A stretch of DNA of 64,000 bases, from NCBI GenBank assembly GCA_963824905.1, contig CAWGRH010000004.1, positions 310,001-374,000 on the forward strand. The letters are read 5' to 3'. A program made the position numbers and the translations under genes. This document shows, one piece after another, positions 16,606 through 26,098 of this stretch; the first letter of the stretch is position 1; each line of letters starts with the position of its first letter. The notes under the pieces were generated by a model that saw only the letters and a list, made by a program, of their open reading frames with translations, was not told where the DNA came from and did no database searches. This DNA comes from JAJPKK01 sp963824905 (GTDB lineage Bacteria; Pseudomonadota; Alphaproteobacteria; Rhizobiales; Xanthobacteraceae).

Positions 16606-16674
16606 CTGCAAACTTTCGCAGGTGTCTCACCGTCACCGGAAGATTTCTAAAGGAGTCGGGCGCGTCGTTGCGGA

Positions 16675-17361
16675 GTGGGTGTTGTGTTGCGTATTGCGTT
16701 TGCGTTCGGGATCGCTGTTTTCATCGCCGGCGCGTCGACTGCGGCGGCGGAGCCGCTGGCGATGGCCCAGAACCTGTTCGCCCCGTTCAACCAGATCCTG
16801 CGCGAGCCCGACGCCCCGGAGGACACCCCGGCCGATGAGCTGCGCCGCCGGGTGGTCGAGTATCCCTCCCGCGAGCCGGCCGGCACCATTATCGTCGATA
16901 CCGCCCACACCTTCCTCTATTTCGTGCTCGGCGGCGGCAGGGCGCTGCGCTACGGCATCGGCGTCGGCCGCGAGGGCTTCACCTGGTCGGGCGTCGAGAC
17001 CATCTCGCGCATGGCGGAATGGCCGGACTGGAATCCTCCGAAGGAGATGATCGGCCGCCAGCCGTATCTGCCGCGGTTCATGGCCGGCGGGCCCGGCAAT
17101 CCGCTGGGCGCCCGGGCGCTCTATCTCGGCGACACCGACTACCGCATCCACGGCACCAACGATCCCGCGACCATCGGCCATCGGGTGTCGAGCGGCTGCA
17201 TCCGGCTCACCAACGAGGACGTCACCGATCTCTACCGGCGGGCGAAGATCGGCAGCAGGGTCATCGTGCTGTCCGCCGGCAGGCATATCGAGCCGGGCGG
17301 CTCGCCGGCCATCCGCCGCATCGCCGGGCAGCGCATGAGCACGGTCATCCTCCCGCGCTGA
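16675..17361 (+). CDS. L,D-transpeptidase (YkuD domain)
   Basis: 228 residues: an N-terminal hydrophobic signal (about residues 4-25, AFAFGIAVFIAGASTAAAEP) sends it to the periplasm, and a YkuD catalytic domain (about 70-205) carries the IHGTNDPATIGHRVSSGCIR motif with the nucleophile Cys175. It forms 3-3 peptidoglycan cross-links or anchors proteins to peptidoglycan. The start is GTG 16675; GTG 16684 in frame is an alternative that leaves the signal peptide whole. It is a single-gene unit followed by a strong hairpin. Confidence 0.9.
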   Translation: MGVVLRIAFAFGIAVFIAGASTAAAEPLAMAQNLFAPFNQILREPDAPEDTPADELRRRVVEYPSREPAGTIIVDTAHTFLYFVLGGGRALRYGIGVGREGFTWSGVETISRMAEWPDWNPPKEMIGRQPYLPRFMAGGPGNPLGARALYLGDTDYRIHGTNDPATIGHRVSSGCIRLTNEDVTDLYRRAKIGSRVIVLSAGRHIEPGGSPAIRRIAGQRMSTVILPR

Positions 17362-17411
17362 CCGCGCTGACCGCGCCCGCTCTCGAAAAAGCCCGAAAGC
17401 CCCCGTCAATT

Positions 17412-17440
17412 AAGCCGGCTGCGGCCTCCGCAGCCGGCTT
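17412..17440 (+). terminator. Perfect hairpin after the L,D-transpeptidase gene
   Basis: Thirteen paired bases AAGCCGGCTGCGG / CCGCAGCCGGCTT around a CCT loop, fifty bases after the stop codon. No U-tract follows, so termination efficiency is uncertain, but position and strength suit a transcript end. Confidence 0.6.
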
Positions 17441-17556
17441 GTGGATTGATCGCGGCGCGCGCGGGCGGGGGTTGAAGAATCAATCCCCCCACTTCCATAT
17501 GCGTTCCCTCCAGCCGGGCTGCGTCGGCGGCGCCCGGGAGCTGCAATGGAACCAGG

Positions 17557-19896
17557 GTGGGCGTCGTGACCTCCATCGACCAACAGATCGCGCGGGAGCT
17601 CGGTGTTCGCGAAGCGCAGGTGAGCGCGACGGTGGCATTGCTCGATGGCGGCGCCACCGTGCCGTTCATCGCCCGCTATCGCAAGGAAGCCACCGGCGCG
17701 CTCGACGACGCGCAGCTGCGCACGCTCGACGAACGCCTCCGCTACCTGCGCGAATTGGAAGAGCGGCGCACCGTCATCCTCAATTCGATCCGCGAGCAGG
17801 GCAAGCTCGACGACGCGCTCGAAGCGGCGATCCGGGCCGCCGACAGCAAGGGGCGGCTCGAGGACATCTATCTGCCATTCAAGCCGAAGCGCCGGACCAA
17901 GGCCGAGATCGCCAAGCAGGCCGGGCTCGAGCCGCTCGCCGACCTGCTGCTGACGCAGCCGACGAACGACCCGCAGATCGCGGCCGCGCGCTTCGTCGAT
18001 GCCGACAAGCAGGTCGCCGACGTTGCAGCGGCGCTCGACGGCGCCCGCGCCATCCTGGTCGAGCGCTTCGCCGAGGATGCCGACCTCATCGGCGCGCTGC
18101 GCGAGGAGGTGTGGTCGACCGGTCGCCTCACGTCGAAGGTGCGCGACGGCAAGCAGGAGGCGGGGGCGAAGTTCAGCGACTATTTCGATTTCGCCGAGAA
18201 CCTCGCGAAAGTACCGTCCCACCGCGTACTGGCGCTGTTCCGCGCCGAAAAGGAAGACATTCTCGACGTCTCGATCGAAGCGGAGAATCCGGCGACCGCG
18301 ACCGCCGGCGCGAGCCCCTATGAGCTCAAGATCATGCACCGCTTCGGCATCTCCGATCGCGGTCGGCCAGCCGACAAGTGGCTCACCGAAACCGCGCGCT
18401 GGGCGTGGCGCACCAAGATCCAGGTCCATCTCGGCATCGACTTGCGAATGAGGCTGTGGACGGCGGCCGAGCTGGAAGCGGTGCGGGTGTTCGCCGCCAA
18501 CCTGCGCGACCTCCTGCTTGCGGCGCCGGCCGGCGCCCGGCCGACCATGGGCCTCGACCCCGGCTATCGCACCGGGGTCAAGGTCGCGGTGGTCGATGCC
18601 ACCGGCAAGGTGGTGGCGACCTCGGTTATCTATCCGCACGAACCGCAGCGCCGCTGGGATGAGGCGCTCGCCGCGCTCGGCAAGCTCGCCGTGCAGCACA
18701 AGGTCGAGTTGATCTCGATCGGCAACGGCACGGCCTCCCGCGAGACCGACAAGCTCGCCTCGGAGCTGGTGAAGCTCCTCGCCGACCTGAAGATGTCGAA
18801 GATCGTCGTGTCGGAGGCCGGGGCCTCGGTCTACTCCGCCTCCGCCTACGCTACGGAGGAGCTGCCCGAGCTCGACGTGACGTTGCGCGGCGCGGTGTCG
18901 ATCGCGCGGCGGCTCCAGGACCCGCTCGCCGAGCTCGTCAAGATCGATCCCAAGTCGATCGGCGTCGGCCAGTATCAGCACGACCTGAGCGAATTGAAGT
19001 TGTCGCGCTCGCTCGATGGCGTGGTCGAGGATTGCGTGAACGCGGTCGGCGTCGACGCGAACACCGCCTCGGCGCCGCTGCTCGCCCGCGTCTCCGGCAT
19101 TGGCACCGGCCTCGCGGAGAACATCGTCGCGTTCCGCAGCGCCAACGGGCCGTTCCGCTCGCGCCGTGCATTCAAGGACGTGCCCCGCCTCGGGCCGAAG
19201 GCGTTCGAGCAGTGTGCCGGGTTCCTTCGCATTCCCGGCGGCGAGGACCCGCTCGATGCGTCCGGCGTGCATCCGGAAGCCTATCCGGTCGTGCGTCGGA
19301 TCGTCGATGCGGCGAAAATCGACATCAAGGGCCTGATCGGCAACGGCACCGTGCTGCGCGGGCTGTCGCCGAAGAGCTTCGTCGACGACAACTTCGGCCT
19401 GCCGACGGTCACCGATATCCTGCGCGAGCTCGAGAAGCCGGGGCGCGATCCCCGCCCCGCCTTCAAGGCTGCCGTGTTCATGGAGGGAGTTGAGACCCTC
19501 GCCGACCTCAAGCCCGGGATGGTGCTTGAAGGCACAGTGACCAACGTCGCCGCGTTCGGGGCCTTCGTCGACATCGGCGTCCACCAGGACGAACTCGTGC
19601 ACGTCTCGGCGATGTCGAAAACGTTCGTGAAGGACCCGCGCGACGTGGTGAAGCCGGGCAATATCGTCCGCGTCAAGGTGCTAGAGGTCGACCTCGCGCG
19701 GAAGCGCATTTCGTTGACGCTGCGGCTCGACGACGAGGCCGGCCCACGCGCGGACCGCGCCGGCCCGGCTGCGCCGCGCAGCGCACCGCCGCCCCGCGGC
19801 CCTTCGCGCAACATGGCGCCGCCGCGGCGCGACGAGAGCGGCGGCGCGCTTGCCGAGGCCTTGCGGCGCGCCGGCCTCGCGGACAAGCGAAAGTAG
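17557..19896 (+). CDS. tex: Transcription accessory protein Tex, S1 RNA-binding
   Basis: 779 residues in the full Tex order: a helical N-terminal region with VPFIARYRKEATGALDD and LEDIYLPFKPKRRTKAEIA, a YqgF/RNase H-like domain beginning TMGLDPGYRTGVKVAVVDA near 328, helix-hairpin-helix motifs (LLARVSGIGTGLAENIVAFR near 508), and a C-terminal S1 domain (about 650-725: LEGTVTNVAAFGAFVDIGVH). A Pro/Arg-rich tail follows. Tex binds nucleic acid and the transcription machinery in the cytoplasm. The start is GTG 17557; GTG 17566 is possible. The gene is intact and stands alone. Confidence 0.95.
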   Translation: MGVVTSIDQQIARELGVREAQVSATVALLDGGATVPFIARYRKEATGALDDAQLRTLDERLRYLRELEERRTVILNSIREQGKLDDALEAAIRAADSKGRLEDIYLPFKPKRRTKAEIAKQAGLEPLADLLLTQPTNDPQIAAARFVDADKQVADVAAALDGARAILVERFAEDADLIGALREEVWSTGRLTSKVRDGKQEAGAKFSDYFDFAENLAKVPSHRVLALFRAEKEDILDVSIEAENPATATAGASPYELKIMHRFGISDRGRPADKWLTETARWAWRTKIQVHLGIDLRMRLWTAAELEAVRVFAANLRDLLLAAPAGARPTMGLDPGYRTGVKVAVVDATGKVVATSVIYPHEPQRRWDEALAALGKLAVQHKVELISIGNGTASRETDKLASELVKLLADLKMSKIVVSEAGASVYSASAYATEELPELDVTLRGAVSIARRLQDPLAELVKIDPKSIGVGQYQHDLSELKLSRSLDGVVEDCVNAVGVDANTASAPLLARVSGIGTGLAENIVAFRSANGPFRSRRAFKDVPRLGPKAFEQCAGFLRIPGGEDPLDASGVHPEAYPVVRRIVDAAKIDIKGLIGNGTVLRGLSPKSFVDDNFGLPTVTDILRELEKPGRDPRPAFKAAVFMEGVETLADLKPGMVLEGTVTNVAAFGAFVDIGVHQDELVHVSAMSKTFVKDPRDVVKPGNIVRVKVLEVDLARKRISLTLRLDDEAGPRADRAGPAAPRSAPPPRGPSRNMAPPRRDESGGALAEALRRAGLADKRK

Positions 19897-20027
19897 CGCG
19901 GGCGAGCGAGACCGGATCGCCCGAACTCTCAGCCTTCCCCGCCGTCATGGCCGGGCCTGAGCGGCTTGATCAAAACAGATCCCGTCCGTGACTCTCATTT
20001 GGGCGCCCTTGCCGCGGCGCCCTGGCA

Positions 20028-20061
20028 CCGTCACCCCACGAAAACCGTCACCCCACGAAAA
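20028..20061. repeat. Exact 17-bp tandem duplication
   Basis: CCGTCACCCCACGAAAA occurs twice without spacing between tex and the Gfo/Idh/MocA gene. Just upstream, near 19939, is a fragment resembling an arm of repeat family D. No gene is apparent in this 207-bp gap. Confidence 0.6.
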
Positions 20062-20103
20062 AAGCACTTTGCATGGGGTTGTTCGCAAGCAACGCGAAAT
20101 TCC

Positions 20104-21218
20104 TCAAACCACCCGGTCGTCCGCCGGGTCGAGCGGGAGCTGCACCGGCTGCCTGAGCGTCGCCGAGAGATCGAGCGCCTTGGTGAGCATCAGCCGGTTG
20201 TGCGCCTCGGCGGCGGTGGCGGCCTGGGTCGGCACGCCGAGCGCCATGCGGTTGAGCCAGGACTCGGTCTCATCGCGCATCGGGCCGCGTAACTCGCCGA
20301 GCGCCATGTCGCCGGGCGGATAGCTGCCCATGAAATCGACCATCCGGCTTTCGTCGGGCGCATAGCCTTCCGATTGCGGCTTCGACACCGCGAGCACGAT
20401 GTCGCGGTGGGTGTCGTCGATGGTGAGCACGCCTGTCGTGCCGACGATCCCCACCTCGAGGCTGTAGACTGCGGCGGGCCAGGTCACCGGTAGCGCCCAG
20501 GAGATGGCGAGGTGATGCACGGTGCCGTCGGCAAAGCTGATCATGCCGGCGGTGGCGTCGATGCCGTGATAGAGCGGGCCCAGGACCTTATCGACGGAAC
20601 GCGCATAGACCTCGACCGGCGTCTTGCCGTCGAGGCACCACATGCAGATGTCGAGCGCGTGGGTGCCGGAGATCACCATCGGCGAGATCGTCTCCGGCTT
20701 GTCGGTGCGCTTGTAATTGTCGATGGCAACGAGGCGATTCATGAAGGCGCGCGAGGTGACGAGGGTGACGTCGCCGAGTGCGCCGGTGCGACATTTCTCC
20801 TTCGCCGCGAGCCAGCGGCGGCGGAAGCGCTGGGTGTAGCCGACCACCGCATCGAGCCCAGAGGATTCGATCGCCGCCAGCACGCGGGCGGAATCTTCAG
20901 CGTCGTCGCGAGCGGCTTCTCGATCAGCATCGGCAGGCCGTTCTCGACGGCGCACATCACTGGATCGACATGAAGGTGCTCGTCGGAGCAGATGATCGCG
21001 CAGGTCGCCTCCGGCCGCGACAGCAGCTCGCGGTGATCGGTGGTGACGAAGTCGGCGCCGATCTTCGCCGCGACCGATTTGCCGCGGTTGTCGTTGAGCT
21101 CGGCGATGCCGATCCACTCGACCGCCGGATGGCGCGCCGCCACCTCGCCACGGAACAGGCCGACCCTTCCTGCGCCAACGATCGCAAGCCCGATGCCGTT
21201 GGTCCGGCGTCCTTTCAT
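20104..21218 (-). CDS. Gfo/Idh/MocA family oxidoreductase (frameshifted)
   Basis: An NAD(P)-dependent sugar or cyclitol dehydrogenase-like protein. The N-terminal half (GIGLAIVGAGRVGLFRGEVA, Rossmann nucleotide site; ICSDEHLHVDPV; MLIEKPLATT with the conserved EKP motif) is in one frame. The C-terminal half (SARVLAAIESSGLDAVVGYTQ, SGTHALDICMWCLDG, to LDPADDRVV) is in another. One base is missing near 20900, probably a G after CTG. Both halves are otherwise clean, so a sequencing error or very recent mutation is likely. The ATG at 21218 has GGGAG six bases upstream. The substrate is unknown; it is divergent from the beta-oxidation gene. Confidence 0.82.
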
Positions 21219-21314
21219 TCCGTGTCTCCCATGCAACTTCGGCGCAGTGATCGCATTTTGCGGGCCGAACCGCTAGGTTGGCCGCCGCCTGAGAAATCGT
21301 TCGGGAGGACGCCG

Positions 21315-23388
21315 TTGTCGGAGCTCGTGGAGCCTGCGCAATGAGGGCGACGTCGCCGTCATTACGATCGACAATCCGCCGGTCAACGCGCTGAGCCATG
21401 CGATGCGCAGCGCCCTCGTCGAGGCGCTGTCGCAGGCGCGCGCCGATGCGACCGTGAAGGCGATCGTCATCGTCTGCGCCGGCCGCACCTTCATCGCAGG
21501 CGCCGACATCAGCGAGTTCGGCAAGCCGGTGCGCGCGCCGACGACGCTCGACGTCATCGCTGCGATCGAGCGTAGCGACAAGCCGGTGGTCGCGGCGCTC
21601 CACGGCACGCCGCTCGGCGGCGGCCTCGAGGTCGCGCTCGCCTGCCACTACCGCGTCGCGGCGCCGGGCACACGGCCCGGGCTGCCGGAGATCAAGCTCG
21701 GCCTGATGCCTGGCGCCGGCGGCACGCAGCGGCTGCCGCGGCTCGTCGGGATGGACAAGGCGATGAGCATGATCCTGTCGGGCGATCAGATTACGGCGAC
21801 GGAGGCGTGTGACGCCGGCCTGATCGATGCCGTCGTCGAAGGCGATCTGACAACTGCAGCGGTCGCATTCGCCCGCGACAAGGCGGCCGGTCCGCTGGTG
21901 CTGGCGAAGGAGCGCGACGAGAGGCTCGCGCCGGAGCGCGCCAATCCTGAAAAGTTCGAAGCGGCAGCGGCCGCCGCGTTGAAGCGCGCGCGCGGCCGCA
22001 AGGCGCCTTCCGCGGCCGTCGAGGCGCTGCGGGGCGCGCTCACGGCACCGGTCGAACGGGCACTGGCGCGCGAGCGCGCGCTGTTTCTCGAGCTCGTCGC
22101 GAGCGAGGAGTCGAAAGCACAGCGCCACATCTTCTTTGCCGAGCGCGAAGCAGCAAAGCTTCCCGATGTCGCCGCCACCAAGCCCGCGGAGATCCGGCGT
22201 GCCGCGGTGATCGGCGCCGGCACCATGGGCGGCGGAATTGCCATGTGCTTCGCCAATGCGGGCATCCCCGTGCAGATGGTCGAGGCCGACGACGCGGCGC
22301 TCGCGCGCGGCCTCGACGCGGTGGCTGCGCATTATCGCAGCGCATCCTCGCGCGGCACGCTCGCCGCGGACGAGGCCCAGGCGCGGATCGCCCGCATCGC
22401 CGGCACCACCGACCTCGGCGCGGTGGCCGACGCCGATATCGTGATCGAGGCGGTGTTCGAGGACATGGCGATCAAGCAACAGGTGTTCGCCGCGCTCGAC
22501 CGCATCGCCAAGCCCGGCGCGGTTATCGCCACCAACACCTCCTATCTCGACGTCGATGCGCTTGCACGCTGCACGTCGCGGCCGGAGGCGGTGGTCGGCA
22601 TGCACTTCTTCAGCCCGGCGCACATCATGCGGCTCCTCGAAGTGGTGCGCGGCGCCGCGACGTCGCCGGAAACGCTCAGCGTCGCCATGGCAATCGGGCG
22701 CAAGATCGGCAAGATTCCGGTGGTCGTCGGCGTGTGCCACGGCTTCGTCGGCAACCGCATGCAGCGCGTGCGCGGCACCGAGGGCGAGAGGGCGCTGCTC
22801 GACGGCGCGCTGCCGCAAGACGTCGATGCGGCGATGACCGACTTCGGCTTTCCCATGGGGCCGTTCGCGGCGGCGGATCTCGCCGGCCTCGACATCGGGT
22901 GGCGGATGCGCAAGGCACAGGGGCTGCGCGCGCCGATCGCGGACCTCTTGTGTGAGCAGGGCCGGTTCGGCCAGAAGACCGGGCGCGGGTTCTATCGCTA
23001 TGCGCAGGGCTCGCGCACGGCGGAGCTCGACCCCGAAGTCGCGGAGCTGATCGCGGCCGAGCGCGCGCGGAGCGGCGCGGCACCCGCGACAATCGGCAAG
23101 GACGAGATCGTCGAGCGGCTGATGTTCCCGATGATCAACGAAGGCGCGCGCATTCTCACCGAAGGAATCGCGCGCCGGCCCGGCGACATCGACGTGATCT
23201 GGGTCTACGGCTACGGCTTCCCGGTCTGGCGCGGCGGGCCGATGCATTATGCGGATGCCGTCGGCCTCGCCCGCATCCGCGACCGCCTCACCGCCTTCGC
23301 CGAGCGCACCGGCGACGCGACGCTGCGCCCCGCACCGCTCCTCGCGAAGCTCGCCGATGAGGGTAAGGGGTTCGCGTCGCCACCGTAA
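21315..23388 (+). CDS. Bifunctional enoyl-CoA hydratase/3-hydroxyacyl-CoA dehydrogenase (frameshift near start)
   Basis: A two-domain beta-oxidation enzyme of about 690 residues. The N-terminal crotonase domain has AGRTFIAGADISEFG and HGTPLGGGLEVALACHYR (oxyanion loop) and LPEIKLGLMPGAGGTQRLPR. The dehydrogenase domain begins near residue 295 with VIGAGTMGGGIAMCFANAG (NAD site) and has HFFSPAHIMRLLEVV (catalytic His) and GFVGNRM, followed by the C-terminal 3HCDH repeat. The start is TTG 21315, seven bases after GGGAGG. Just after five codons one extra G near 21330 shifts the frame; removing it gives SLRNEGDVAVITIDNPPVNA, the expected beginning. The next in-frame ATG, 21403, would cut the first strand of the fold. 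Confidence 0.88.
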
Positions 23389-23397
23389 CACGCACTC

Positions 23398-23483
23398 CGT
23401 CATTCCGGGGCCGCCGCAGGCGGAACCCGGAATCCAGCCCTCTTCGAATGGAGATACCTCAGCCCTGGATTCCGGGTTCGCCG
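23398..23483. repeat. Family A repeat, right end interrupted
   Basis: The left arm CGTCATTCCGGGG and inner arms CGGAACCCGGAATCCAG / CTGGATTCCGGGTTCGCC are present, but the expected closing arm does not follow. A second right half (CTGGATTTCGGGTTCGCC to CCCCGGAATGAC) lies at 23616-23656, beyond another repeat. The element looks split. Confidence 0.75.
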
Positions 23484-23507
23484 CTGCTACTACTGCGTCA
23501 CAAATTC

Positions 23508-23612
23508 GTAGGGTGTGCAAAATCGCGCTGTGAGGGGTCTGGCAGCGTGCGCAACCGCGCCGCGCGATTTTGCGCACGCGATCGGCCGAGGAACCGCGGT
23601 TGCACACCCTAC
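23508..23612. repeat. Repeat with 13-bp terminal inverted repeats, inserted in a family A repeat
   Basis: Perfect ends GTAGGGTGTGCAA and TTGCACACCCTAC enclose about 80 bp with further paired arms (AAATCGCG and CGCGATTTTGCG). It lies between the two pieces of the family A element, as if it had inserted there. No ORF is carried, so it would be a non-autonomous, MITE-like element. Confidence 0.75.
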
Positions 23613-23660
23613 CTGCTGGATTTCGGGTTCGCCGCTGCGCGGCGCCCCGGAATGACCAAC

Positions 23661-23748
23661 GTTTAGGGGGGCAAAGGCGCGGCTTCGCACCGTGCCCACG
23701 CGGACGCGATAGACAGCGTGGGCACGCTTCGCTTTGCCCACCCTACGG
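23661..23748. repeat. Palindromic repeat related to the GTAGGGTG element
   Basis: Arms near GGGGGGCAAAGGCGC and GCTTTGCCCACCCTAC, with inner arms CGTGCCCACGC and GCGTGGGCACG, make a long imperfect hairpin. The outer end CCCTAC is shared with the element at 23508-23612, pointing to a common family. Together the three elements occupy nearly all of the 391-bp gap from 23389 to 23779. Confidence 0.7.
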
Positions 23749-23779
23749 CGTTGTGCTCCGTGAACGCGGCTGGGGCGCA

Positions 23780-24661
23780 TCATCCCCGCTGCTTCAAATA
23801 CCACTCGTAGATTTCCTCGCCGTTCCAGTGCAGCACGCCGGCGAAGCGGTTGGCGTAGTCGTAGATCTCTTCGAGGTATCTGATGCGGTGCGGCTGGCCG
23901 CTGATGTAGGGATGGATCGCGAGCGCCATGATTTTTGCGCGGTGCTCGCCCTCCTCATAGAGCCGATCGAACATGTCGATGGCGCGGCTGAGCAGGATAT
24001 CGCTCTCGTGCTGCTGCACCACCATGATCGTGATGTCGTTGAGCTCGACTGTGTAGGGCAGCGTGACGAGCGGGCCGTTGTCGGTGCGGATGGTGCCGGG
24101 CTCGTCGTCGTAGACCCAGTCGCCGATGTATTTGACACCGGCTGCAGCGAGAAGCTCCGGCGTCTCCAGGGTCTGCGTCAGGCCGGGTCCGAGCCAGCCG
24201 ATCGGCCGCTTGCCGGCGAAGCGCTCCAGGATGTCCATGGTGCGATTGATCATCGCGCGCTGGTCGTCGTGCTTGTGGATCGGCATCTGGTCATAGGCGT
24301 GGCCCATGAACTCCCAGCCTTCGCGCCGCGCCTCCTCGGCGACCCTGGTGTAGTCCTCGCAGACGCGCGCATTGATGGCGAGGGTCGGCTTGATGCGATG
24401 TTTTTTGAAAAGATCAAAAAAGCGCCAGACGCCGACCCGCATGCCGTATTCGTGCCAGCTCCAGTGAGGCACGTCCGGCAGCAGCGGAACTCCGGTCGGC
24501 GCCGGCAGCAGCTGGCGGGCCATCGGGCGGCCGATGTCCCAGACCTCGAGGTTGACGATCGGCCACAGCACGAGCCGCGCGCCACCTGGCAATTTGAGCG
24601 GCGGCCGGTCGACGATTGCCGAGAAATCGCACCGCTCGCGCGGCAGCATGGGTTTGGTCAT
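23780..24661 (-). CDS. Polysaccharide deacetylase family protein (allantoinase/PuuE-like)
   Basis: 293 residues from ATG 24661 (GAGGG six bases upstream). The fold is NodB-like: SWHEYGMRVGVWRFFDLFKK near 70-90, PTLAINARVCEDY, the metal and catalytic region WEFMGHAYDQMPIH near 123-136, and the C-terminal ALAIHPYISGQPHRIRYLEE. This subgroup resembles PuuE-type allantoinase and other cytoplasmic amide hydrolases more than cell-wall deacetylases, and there is no signal peptide. The exact substrate cannot be assigned. A longer upstream start at 24757 is not supported by a ribosome-binding site. Confidence 0.85.
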   Translation of the reverse strand: MTKPMLPRERCDFSAIVDRPPLKLPGGARLVLWPIVNLEVWDIGRPMARQLLPAPTGVPLLPDVPHWSWHEYGMRVGVWRFFDLFKKHRIKPTLAINARVCEDYTRVAEEARREGWEFMGHAYDQMPIHKHDDQRAMINRTMDILERFAGKRPIGWLGPGLTQTLETPELLAAAGVKYIGDWVYDDEPGTIRTDNGPLVTLPYTVELNDITIMVVQQHESDILLSRAIDMFDRLYEEGEHRAKIMALAIHPYISGQPHRIRYLEEIYDYANRFAGVLHWNGEEIYEWYLKQRG

Positions 24662-24889
24662 CGGGGCCCTCTTGTGCGGGCCGGCAAAATAGCCCGCACC
24701 GGGTTGCGCATCCAGTCGGGCGAGGCGAGCGAGTAGCGGCCTGCGCACGGCTCCCATGTCACGGGCGAGTCACAGGCCATGTCACGAATTGCACAGGCAG
24801 ACGCGCCTATTGACGGCTTATAGGGCCGTCCCTATGGTCCGCCGCCCGAATGACACTGCATCGAGCGCCCCGATTTTCGGACGAATTTC

Positions 24890-25345
24890 ATGCCGCTTAC
24901 CGACCTCTTGACGCCGCAGGCGGTCATGCCTGCGCTCAAGGTCAACAGTAAGAAGCAGGCGCTGCAGGAGTTGGCTGCGCGCGCTGCCGCCCTCTGCGGC
25001 CGCAGCGAGCGCGAAGCTCTCGACGTGCTGGCGCAACGCGAGCGGCTGGGCTCCACCGGCATCGGCAACGGCATCGCCATTCCGCACGGCAAGCTGCCCA
25101 AGCTCGAACGCCTGTTCGGCGTTTTTGCGCGGCTCGACCGCCCGATCGATTTCGAGGCGCTCGACGGCCAGCCGGTCGACCTGCTGTTCCTGCTGCTCGC
25201 GCCGGAAGCCGCCGGTGCCGATCACCTCAAGGCGCTCGCGCGCGTCGCGCGGCTGCTCCGCGACCCGGAGGTCGCGCGCAAGCTTCGCGAGTCGCGCGAT
25301 GCGGAAGCGATCTATGCGGTGCTGACCTCGTCGGCCGCGGTATAA
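24890..25345 (+). CDS. ptsN: PTS IIA-like nitrogen regulatory protein PtsN
   Basis: 151 residues with the EIIA-Ntr fold: LTDLLTPQAVMPALKVNSKK at the N-terminus, ERLGSTGIGNGIAIPHGKLP with the phosphorylated His66, and PVDLLFLLLAPE followed by LKALARVARLLRDP. It accepts phosphate from NPr in the nitrogen PTS and regulates potassium and nitrogen-related targets by binding partner proteins. In related genomes ptsN usually follows rpoN and the hibernation factor gene hpf; neither is upstream here, where a deacetylase lies in the opposite direction. It ends 9 bp from the convergent DUF1150 gene. Confidence 0.95.
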   Translation: MPLTDLLTPQAVMPALKVNSKKQALQELAARAAALCGRSEREALDVLAQRERLGSTGIGNGIAIPHGKLPKLERLFGVFARLDRPIDFEALDGQPVDLLFLLLAPEAAGADHLKALARVARLLRDPEVARKLRESRDAEAIYAVLTSSAAV

Positions 25346-25354
25346 GCGCGCGAT

Positions 25355-25615
25355 CTAGTGCACGCTCACGGTCTGCAGCTCGTGCGACCACGCGTTGGCG
25401 ACCGCGGCTTCGCGTGAATCCGTCACCATGATCGGCGTGCCGTCGGCGGCATGCAGTGCGTAGAGCTTCAGCCCCGGCGCGATCTCCGGCGCCTGGGGAA
25501 ACATCGCCGGCACGTCCTCCGAACGGATCGTGCGCACATAGGCGATCTCGCCGTCGCCGAGATGTTCGAGCGCTTCCGCCGAAATATTGGGCAGCCGCGA
25601 TGTGTCGTTATTCAT
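25355..25615 (-). CDS. DUF1150 family protein
   Basis: 86 residues. The core EALEHLGDGEIAYVRTIRSE, LKLYALHAADGTPIMVTDSR and AVANAWSHELQTVSVH match DUF1150, a small alphaproteobacterial family without known activity. No signal peptide or membrane segment is seen. It lies directly downstream of the Hsp20 gene on the same strand (51 bp), an arrangement I know from other alphaproteobacteria, so it is probably cotranscribed and may be a stress-linked protein. Confidence 0.88.
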   Translation of the reverse strand: MNNDTSRLPNISAEALEHLGDGEIAYVRTIRSEDVPAMFPQAPEIAPGLKLYALHAADGTPIMVTDSREAAVANAWSHELQTVSVH

Positions 25616-25666
25616 GGCCCTCGACTCCTCATTCCTTCAACTTTGTCGAGTCCTGCTCGGTTCCCA

Positions 25667-26092
25667 TTATTCGAGATCGGTGATTGCGATCGTCTTAACC
25701 ACGCGCTCCGCTTCCGGACGCGCGAGGTCGATCGACAACAACCCATTCTTCATATCCGCGCCCAACACCTCGATCCCGTCCGCGAGCACGAAGGTGCGCT
25801 GAAACTGGCGCGCCGCGATGCCGCGGTGGAGGTATTGCCGGGCCTGCTCCTCGCGCTGGCGGCCGCGGATGCAGAGCTGGTTTTCCTCGACGGTGATGTC
25901 GAGCTCGTCGCGAGCGAACCCGGCGACGGCCAGCGTGATCCTCAGCCGTTCAGGTCGGCCGTTTTCACGGGCAATCCGCTCGATGTTGTAGGGCGGATAT
26001 CCGTCGGCGGCCTTGGCGACCCGGTCGAGCGCCCGCTCGATCTCGTCGAAACCGAGAAGAAAAGGGCTCGAAAGCAATGGGACTCGTGACAT
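25667..26092 (-). CDS. Small heat shock protein, Hsp20/IbpA family
   Basis: 141 residues from ATG 26092. A short N-terminal arm (SRVPLLSSPFLLGFDEIERA) precedes the alpha-crystallin domain: YPPYNIERI, RLRITLAVAGFARDELDITV, ENQLCIRGRQ and FVLADGIEVLGADMKNGLL. The family holds unfolding proteins in the cytoplasm under heat stress. The class resembles the Bradyrhizobium class A sHsps. The translation start is just downstream of a hairpin that could hide the ribosome-binding site (see 26099-26122). A TTG at 26101 would extend the frame by three residues. Confidence 0.92.
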   Translation of the reverse strand: MSRVPLLSSPFLLGFDEIERALDRVAKAADGYPPYNIERIARENGRPERLRITLAVAGFARDELDITVEENQLCIRGRQREEQARQYLHRGIAARQFQRTFVLADGIEVLGADMKNGLLSIDLARPEAERVVKTIAITDLE

Positions 26093-26098
26093 GATTCC

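Noticed and set aside
17410..19602. A 730-codon minus-strand open frame across tex
   Set aside because: Antisense to an intact, well-identified gene, with no family features.
20104..23607. A 3.5-kb open frame on the minus strand that could be read as one 1167-residue protein
   Set aside because: Only its last part matches a family (the C-terminal half of the Gfo/Idh/MocA protein). The rest is antisense to the beta-oxidation gene and is Arg/Ala-rich without domains.
23389..23779. A CRISPR array, because of repeated short motifs
   Set aside because: The repeats are inverted arms of three different hairpin elements, without regular direct repeats, spacers or cas genes.
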